Assembly: GCF_001642475.1 (NCBI RefSeq)
Contig: NW_019173935.1
Span: forward strand, 372,001-436,000
Source: Fonsecaea monophora
Lineage: Eukaryota > Ascomycota > Eurotiomycetes > Chaetothyriales > Herpotrichiellaceae
Direction of reading: 5' to 3'
DNA length: 64,000 bases
The notes beneath the pieces were generated by a model. That model made no database searches. It had not been told where the DNA came from and saw only the letters and a list, made by a program, of their open reading frames with translations. The first letter of the stretch is position 1; the number at the start of each line of letters is the position of its first letter. Shown here piece after piece: positions 57,971 to 64,000 of the stretch. A program made the translations under genes and the position numbers.

Positions 57971-58772
57971 ATTTGCCGTTGTGTGATGCAAACGGGAGTG
58001 ACTTTGGATTCGGTGAATGGCTCACACACGAATACATATAGCAAGCATCGGCGCATTGATTGAGCACTGTTTCACCCCGCATATACAAAGGAGTTATTGG
58101 CTCAGGGAGAGGTACGAGGTACTCCGTATATACCTATGAACTAGGTACACCGCTCTTTCAGATGCCCACTGTGCCGCCAGATCGCGGTCCTATCGTGATT
58201 CGCGTCAGTCAAAACAGACAGATTACCCCTCCTTCAGTAACACTCGTAGAAACGCATGCCGTGAAAAAGCGTATTCTCCCTCAATTTCAACTTTCGTGCG
58301 GATCAGAGACATCTACACTTCCACCAGAGCTGTCACTAGGACAAGATGAGTTTTCCACCACACGCGCTTCGTATCGGCACGAGGGCATGTGATTGGTCGC
58401 AAGGCCATCCCCGGCATCATCACAAGCATCTTCGCCGCTCCGCACAGTTATCGCAACCGCGACCACCGCAGCTACGACATAACTTCTGACCTTGATACCC
58501 CTCCATAAAGACAACCCCTTCTCTTCGTCCAGCTCATCTGCCTCCGGTCGCAACGTCCTACCGAATCACCCTCCTAACTCCGTGCAATCGATCTGCGACA
58601 CCGAGCACACTCAAGTTACCCCTCACACGATGGTTTCGATTTGAGTCACTCTCTAATTCCCGTCTCTCCGTCTCCGATCGACCTTCTGCGCCTTTAAACA
58701 CGCCGTGATCCGTTGAGATTACAGCGAGGCGCGCCCAAGGTCACCGGAGACATCACTGATCCAGTATAACAC
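57971..58772. promoter_or_regulatory. Upstream region of the ankyrin-RCC1-BTB gene
   Basis: About 800 bases with no gene. The word GTACGAGGTACTCCGTATATACC near 58112 resembles the inverted repeat at 16729-16765. The last 300 bases before the start are CT-rich. Confidence 0.4.
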
Positions 58773-61700
58773 ATGAGCTACAATCTCTGGCGCTCTTTCT
58801 TCGAAGATGATGTCGACGCATTTCGACAGTACCTGGCCAACGCCACTTTCTCCTCCGCGGCACCGAGAACCCCGGGCGCCGGACAAGTTGGTAGCGCGGC
58901 GTTGAAGATAGGCAGCCCTGGAAATCTCGCTGTCTCGCCAAAGACGCCTTTCAAGTTTCGAAAGAGCTCGGGAACTACACCTCTCAGCGCGACTCCTGGG
59001 AAAAATGTCGCGCTGGTACTCACGAGGGCGGAAGTGAATACCAAGGACAGTTTTGGTCGGACAATTCTTCATCATGCCGCGTCCTCACAGTCTGATGATG
59101 CCCTGGCCTTTGTCAAGGCCTTGTTGGAAATGCCTTTCCTAGACCTCTACGCCCAAGATTTGGAGAGTGGATGGACACCCCTCCACCGTGCATTGTACTT
59201 TGGCAACATTTCAGTGGCCCATGCTCTGATGGCTCGGGATATACAAAATGCCACGGATTACACAACCAATGCGCAGCACTCCCTTGCCGGTGGACTGGTG
59301 AAAATCAAAGATCATGAAGGCAACAGCCCTTTTGAGGTGTTTGGATTGACTATTGCTCCCCGTTCTCTTCAGCAAGATTCCTCCACTCTCCCGCCTGGGA
59401 TCCGAGACGACGATAGCATCAACGGAGTGGACGACAGTGGTGACCACCAAGATCATGACCGAGCCAGGCGTCATGTGACTCCTCTGATAGATCTTGCTGG
59501 TGATGAAGTCTACGCCTTTGGTAGTAACAAAAACCTGTCACTGGGCTTGGGCGATGGGGATGATAGGCATTTCCCCGAGCGCCTTCACTTCGAGCGTCCC
59601 GACCACTTGTTACGTCGTCTTCTCGATGATCATCTTGCGGAACGACGCAAGTCGTGGGTTCACGAAGACCTAGCGGACAGTGTTGGGGATCTCCAGTCAC
59701 ATTCCGATCTGCCAGCAATCATCCGCTATCGTCCCATCACGATTCAGAACGTGGTCATGTCAAAGCTACACACGGCCGTGTTGACCAGCGATCCAATATC
59801 CAATCTGTACATCTGCGGGTATGGACCTGGTGGCCGTCTGGGCACTGGTGACGAAAACACCAGTTTTACGTATCGCTGCATTCAGGCTGGTGGTCTGGCT
59901 AAACGACGTATCTCGTCGATAGCCCTTGGCCAAGACCATTCCGTGGCTGTGTGCTCCCAGGGCGAGGTCTATACATGGGGAAGCAACCGCTTCGGACAAT
60001 TGGGATATGCACTTCCCGAGGTATCCAAGAATGAAGTCCCAACCCAATTGATTCCGCGCCAGCTTTTCGGTTATATCAAAAAGGAAGTTATCATTGGGGC
60101 CGCAGCATCCGCTATTCATTCCGCAATATATACGGCTTCTGCAATGTACACGTTCGGCAAGAACGAGGGCCAACTGGGCTTGACCGATGCAGAGGCGCGC
60201 TCTCTGGAAATGCAAGTCTTACCGCGTCGTGTTGGTGTTTCGGTCTTGCAATCTCCAATTAAATCAGTGAGCGCAATCGACCGAGCTACAATTGTTCTGC
60301 TCGAAAATCACGATGTATTTGTCTTCACGCATTATGGCTGGACCAAGCTTACATTCCCGCTGGAGACCTTCACAAACTACTATATGGGCAACAACCTTTC
60401 GACAAGATTCAATATGGAATTCAACTACATCAAACAGATAACAAGTGGTGGCAATACAATTTGTGCAATGTCCTCCTTCGGAGAAGTATATTCAATTGAT
60501 GTTCCCAAGGTTCCGGAAACTGTACCATCGAACATGTCAACAACCAACCCTACCAAGGCACGCAATGCTCTGCCTGCACCTTCGCGGCTCTGGTCCCTCC
60601 GCAAAGATCATATGTCGGCCATTGACGTTGCTGTGGGCCAGGATGGGTCCATAATTCTCTGCACAGCATCAGGCTCCGCCTGGCGCAAGGAAAAGCGTGC
60701 CAACATCAAAACCGTACGTGATACAAAGTTGGGTCCAGGACGGCCGAAAGACTACAAGTTCGTCCGTATTCCCAATCTGACTGGAGTTATCGCTGTCAGG
60801 AGCAACGCCTTTGGGGCCTTTACAGCTGTGCGCAAGGATGTCAGTACAACCCGCGATCAGATCGTGCTCGCACCACCAAGCTTGTGGAGAGATGCTTTTC
60901 GCTTGTTGCCTTTTCGAGAATACGGAGCGTCGCAGACGGTCCCTGTTGCAGAGGTCGACGCGTGTCACGTCGCTCAAGCAGTGATAAGCAGAAACTCGGC
61001 AGAGACGGACATCCTCAATATGTGTCAGCGTCACGAACCACTTTCACAGAGTCAATACGATGTATGGATCACTTCTACCGTCACGGACGTACGGATCCCT
61101 ATCCACTCCTTTATGTTGAAAGGAAGAAGCCGGGTTATGCGCACCGCGCTGGCCGAAGTGCAAGAGACGTATTACTACTCAATTCCTGATGTCATGTCAA
61201 TCGAATACGGTCAAGACGGCCAGATCCAAGTCTCCTTTCAAGGCGCAGACTTCCTGACTCTTATGAACCTCGTTCTATACTTATACACTGACAACCTGGT
61301 CGATGTATGGCATTATACGTCCAAGGCACTGCAGTCCGCTGCTCGCTTCAGGTCGGTACGCGTCGAGCTTATGAAGATTGCAAGTCATCTCGAGATGCGA
61401 AGTCTTGAACGTGCTGTACGAGTAATGGTCAACCCCGCCCGCAGTCTGACGAACGACATGGAGCTTGCAGTGGTGGATCCCGATTTCTTCTCGGACGCCG
61501 ATGTGATTGTGGAACTCGCAGACGACGCCGAGCTGCCTGCACATAGCGTCCTGCTGTGCAACCGATGTCCCTTCTTCGACGGTCTGTTCAACGGGAGAGC
61601 TGGCGGCATGTGGATGGCTTCACGACGGAGTAACGCTGAAGATCAGGCAGCCGCTGTACGTGTCGATCTGAAGCACATTGAAGAGAAGATCTTCGTCATG

Positions 61701-63557
61701 GTGCTCCGACACCTTTACGCTGACACTGGAGAAGAACTCTTTGACGACGTTGTCACTAGCAGTCTGGACGAATTTGTTGACATCGTCATTGAGTTAATGT
61801 CAGTGGCCAACGAGCTCATGCTGGATCGACTCGCACAAATCTGCCAGAAAACACTCGGCAGGCACGTCAATCTCAGAAATGTGTGCCCCATGGTCAACAT
61901 CGTTGCAGAGTGTACAGTCGATTCTTTCAAGAATGCCGCACTCGAGTACATTTGCCTGAACTTAGAAAGCATGCTGGAGCTGAAGCTGCTGGACGACTTG
62001 GACGAAGATCTGCTTGTTGAACTCGATAAAGTTGTCCAAGCCAACCAGTTAGCCTTTCTCCCTTTTGCTCGAAGCAATCGAGCTGCGACTGAGCTGTTGG
62101 AGAACTACCCAGGGCTGTTAGGTCAGATCGAGGCTGGCCGGCAGACCAGGATAGATTCTATGAGGCTAAGATCAAGACTGATTGAAGACGAGGGACGGTT
62201 TGCAGCATCAATGAGGTCGCGATACGGAAGCCTGGAACGCGCGAGCTGCTCGCCCCACAACAAGAACTCCTTACCAACGCCCGTGGATTCATCACCACCT
62301 AGTACTCCAAGCCGCAGCCCTGCGATCAAAGCAAACGACGCAGAGGATGACCTCCCATTCGACATGGATGGCGAGGACCCAGAGCTGGCCCCAGCGTCGA
62401 ATAGCGAAAAGACCCTGCATGCTCCCGGCAGAAAGGAGCTGTCTCTTGGGCGTGCCGCTTCTTCTGCAACAACAAAACTCCCCGTAAATGATTCACCCCC
62501 TTTGTTGACGAGGTCGCGGGAAGCAATTTCCAGTTCGCTAAGGTTCAATGATGAAGACTCACCTGAGTCCGCTATCATTGGAACAGCTACCAATGGTTTT
62601 GCGGCACAGAGAACTGCATGGAGGGTTCCTACTCAAGGTGTCAAGAAAGACGGTCTCAAGGACATTATGGAGCAAGCCTCAGCTGCGCGAGTGTCGAATT
62701 TGACTCAGGCAATGCAGACTGCTTCAACGGGATCAAAGGCAAATGCCAAAGTTTCACAGAAGGAACGCAAGCGGCAGCAACAACAAACCAAAGAGCAAAG
62801 TACCAACCCCTCGGGTCTCTCGGCCGTCAAATCTACGACAAACAGTCCCTCTTCGCCATGGCAGGCAATTGCAAAGACTACCAAGCCCAATTCCTCACCG
62901 ACTGTATTTGCACCAATCGAGGCGGTCAAAGAGGCTGCTGTGAAGCAGCCAATGACAATGCGTCAGACCGTTGCCCGAGGCACCTCAACCACCGGTTCAT
63001 CCCCTAACGGATCAGCTGGTGCGGGACCTGCAATCGGTCTCACAGCTCCTTCCAAGCCGGCAGCTCCGCAAATCCAATCGATCCGTCATACACCACTGCC
63101 AACGAGGGCCTCAGCGGTTGACGCACGCACATCAATGGCTGAGATCTTGGCTCAACAGCAAATAGAAAAGATTGCGGTCAAGGAGGCGATAGCGAAGAAG
63201 TCCCTTCAAGAGATCCAGCAAGAGCAGGAATTTCAGGAATGGTGGGACAATGAGAGTCGGCGAGTGCAGGAACAAGAAGCGCAGGCCAACGCGGCCGCTA
63301 CCGCTCGTCGTGGAAAAGGCGGCCGTGGACGAGGGGGCCATCGTCGAGGGGGGCCACAGGGGAAAACATCGACAGTTGTTGAGGCTGGTGAGCAGCAGAA
63401 GAAATCTTCAATGGGCTCGGCCTCGGTGAGACAGGAATCTGGATCAGGACGAGGAATTGGGCCAAGTAATGGGCAGCGAGGCAGTGCCAGCAGTGCACGA
63501 GCCCGGGGTCAAGGGAAACCGCAGCATTCTCATCGAGGGGCAAGGCATCAATCATGA
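58773..63557 (+). CDS. Ankyrin-RCC1-BTB protein, IBtk-like
   Basis: Intronless, 1,594 residues. After MSYNLWRSFFEDDVDAFRQY come two ankyrin repeats (about residues 90-150: FGRTILHHAASSQ, GWTPLHRALYFGN). RCC1 repeats follow (about 245-470: VYAFGSNKNLSLGLGD, LYICGYGPGGRLGTGD, VYTWGSNRFGQLGYA, MYTFGKNEGQLGLTD). Two BTB domains follow (about 762-870, IPIHSFMLKGRSRVM, and 909-1040, DAELPAHSVLLCNRCPFFDG). The C-terminal third is disordered, with AEILAQQQIEKIAVKEAIAK and EFQEWWDNESRRVQEQEA, then an RG-rich stretch (RRGKGGRGRGG). Human IBtk has the same order of domains and acts as a Cullin-3 substrate adaptor; a similar adaptor role is likely here. Intact. Confidence 0.87.
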   Translation: MSYNLWRSFFEDDVDAFRQYLANATFSSAAPRTPGAGQVGSAALKIGSPGNLAVSPKTPFKFRKSSGTTPLSATPGKNVALVLTRAEVNTKDSFGRTILHHAASSQSDDALAFVKALLEMPFLDLYAQDLESGWTPLHRALYFGNISVAHALMARDIQNATDYTTNAQHSLAGGLVKIKDHEGNSPFEVFGLTIAPRSLQQDSSTLPPGIRDDDSINGVDDSGDHQDHDRARRHVTPLIDLAGDEVYAFGSNKNLSLGLGDGDDRHFPERLHFERPDHLLRRLLDDHLAERRKSWVHEDLADSVGDLQSHSDLPAIIRYRPITIQNVVMSKLHTAVLTSDPISNLYICGYGPGGRLGTGDENTSFTYRCIQAGGLAKRRISSIALGQDHSVAVCSQGEVYTWGSNRFGQLGYALPEVSKNEVPTQLIPRQLFGYIKKEVIIGAAASAIHSAIYTASAMYTFGKNEGQLGLTDAEARSLEMQVLPRRVGVSVLQSPIKSVSAIDRATIVLLENHDVFVFTHYGWTKLTFPLETFTNYYMGNNLSTRFNMEFNYIKQITSGGNTICAMSSFGEVYSIDVPKVPETVPSNMSTTNPTKARNALPAPSRLWSLRKDHMSAIDVAVGQDGSIILCTASGSAWRKEKRANIKTVRDTKLGPGRPKDYKFVRIPNLTGVIAVRSNAFGAFTAVRKDVSTTRDQIVLAPPSLWRDAFRLLPFREYGASQTVPVAEVDACHVAQAVISRNSAETDILNMCQRHEPLSQSQYDVWITSTVTDVRIPIHSFMLKGRSRVMRTALAEVQETYYYSIPDVMSIEYGQDGQIQVSFQGADFLTLMNLVLYLYTDNLVDVWHYTSKALQSAARFRSVRVELMKIASHLEMRSLERAVRVMVNPARSLTNDMELAVVDPDFFSDADVIVELADDAELPAHSVLLCNRCPFFDGLFNGRAGGMWMASRRSNAEDQAAAVRVDLKHIEEKIFVMVLRHLYADTGEELFDDVVTSSLDEFVDIVIELMSVANELMLDRLAQICQKTLGRHVNLRNVCPMVNIVAECTVDSFKNAALEYICLNLESMLELKLLDDLDEDLLVELDKVVQANQLAFLPFARSNRAATELLENYPGLLGQIEAGRQTRIDSMRLRSRLIEDEGRFAASMRSRYGSLERASCSPHNKNSLPTPVDSSPPSTPSRSPAIKANDAEDDLPFDMDGEDPELAPASNSEKTLHAPGRKELSLGRAASSATTKLPVNDSPPLLTRSREAISSSLRFNDEDSPESAIIGTATNGFAAQRTAWRVPTQGVKKDGLKDIMEQASAARVSNLTQAMQTASTGSKANAKVSQKERKRQQQQTKEQSTNPSGLSAVKSTTNSPSSPWQAIAKTTKPNSSPTVFAPIEAVKEAAVKQPMTMRQTVARGTSTTGSSPNGSAGAGPAIGLTAPSKPAAPQIQSIRHTPLPTRASAVDARTSMAEILAQQQIEKIAVKEAIAKKSLQEIQQEQEFQEWWDNESRRVQEQEAQANAAATARRGKGGRGRGGHRRGGPQGKTSTVVEAGEQQKKSSMGSASVRQESGSGRGIGPSNGQRGSASSARARGQGKPQHSHRGARHQS

Positions 63558-64000
63558 AGGAGTCATAGAGGCCCAGAGAGGGACACGATTTTGGAGAAAG
63601 AGTTTTTGTACATCATGATAGAAGGGATTTGCTTCTGTAGGGGCGTGGGAGAGTCGCCAGTTGTATCGAAACACGCTAACAGTGGCTGAACAAGGAAATG
63701 CTTCTTTTGCCCTGGTCCCAATCAACCTGGGGCCTTTCAGTCCCATGAGGTGCATTAGCAGAGGAATGGTCCTCCTCATTGGCAGTATTCTTCCTGGCGA
63801 CAGACGACTAAGGGGAATGAACATCTGTGCTCGTAGAAGTCCTCGGGTAACCAGGTCCTGCATCAACAAAGATGTCGTGCCATACCAGACACGGAAAAGC
63901 TCCAGCGGCCTGGCAGTTCAGATTCGTTCTAGCACCGGCACTTTGCAGCGGCCCGCACACAAAAGGGCCGCACGCGTGTTTGCCTGGAAGAAACAAGGAA
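63558..64000. other. Window end, 3' flank
   Basis: No gene is recognised in the last 440 bases. Minus-strand open frames here show no family features. Confidence 0.4.

Overview
The window is fungal nuclear DNA. Genes are split by many short introns (about 40-70 bases, GT...AG, often with a CTGAC or CTAAT-like branch point). The gene set is typical of filamentous ascomycetes (Pezizomycotina): Zn2Cys6 regulators, A1 aspartic proteases with likely GPI anchors, fungal NACHT proteins, BUD22 and IND1. A black-yeast or Eurotiomycetes relative would fit the catabolic gene content, but that placement is a guess.

Positions 1-34,000 form an accessory metabolic region. In order it holds a damaged fatty-acid transporter/acyl-CoA synthetase gene, an MFS transporter, a type I Baeyer-Villiger monooxygenase, an orphan DUF3425 protein, a 3.2-kb stretch with no recognisable gene, an aldehyde dehydrogenase, a zinc alcohol dehydrogenase, a relic of a second aldehyde dehydrogenase, a CocE/S15-type hydrolase, a Zn2Cys6 regulator, a vanillyl-alcohol-oxidase-type flavoenzyme, a TetX-like FAD monooxygenase and two more Zn2Cys6 regulators. 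The enzymes can be ordered into one route: benzylic hydroxylation of an alkylphenol (VAO), oxidation to the aryl ketone (ADH), insertion of oxygen to an ester (BVMO), ester hydrolysis (CocE), a further ring hydroxylation (FAD monooxygenase) and aldehyde clean-up (ALDH). This order is inferred from enzyme classes; no substrate can be read from the sequence.

Positions 34,000-50,800 hold a GPI-type aspartic protease, a 1,012-residue HSL-type alpha/beta-hydrolase, a DUF7580 protein, a NACHT STAND protein (DUF7708-NACHT-C2H2) and a SNF2/Rad5-like ATPase, followed by the mitochondrial Fe-S assembly gene IND1. The NACHT and SNF2 reading frames are only about 40 bases apart. They can be joined in frame by a GT...AG intron whose donor overlaps the NACHT stop codon, which raises the possibility of a NACHT-SNF2 fusion. 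The NACHT frame also carries a one-base frameshift at Walker B.

Positions 52,000-63,600 look like conserved core genome: BUD22, a multipass membrane protein, a second GPI-type aspartic protease, and a 1,594-residue ankyrin-RCC1-BTB protein resembling the IBtk family.

I found no intact tRNA, rRNA, CRISPR array or intact transposon. Several gene models below were assembled by hand from split frames. Their outer limits are firmer than each splice site.
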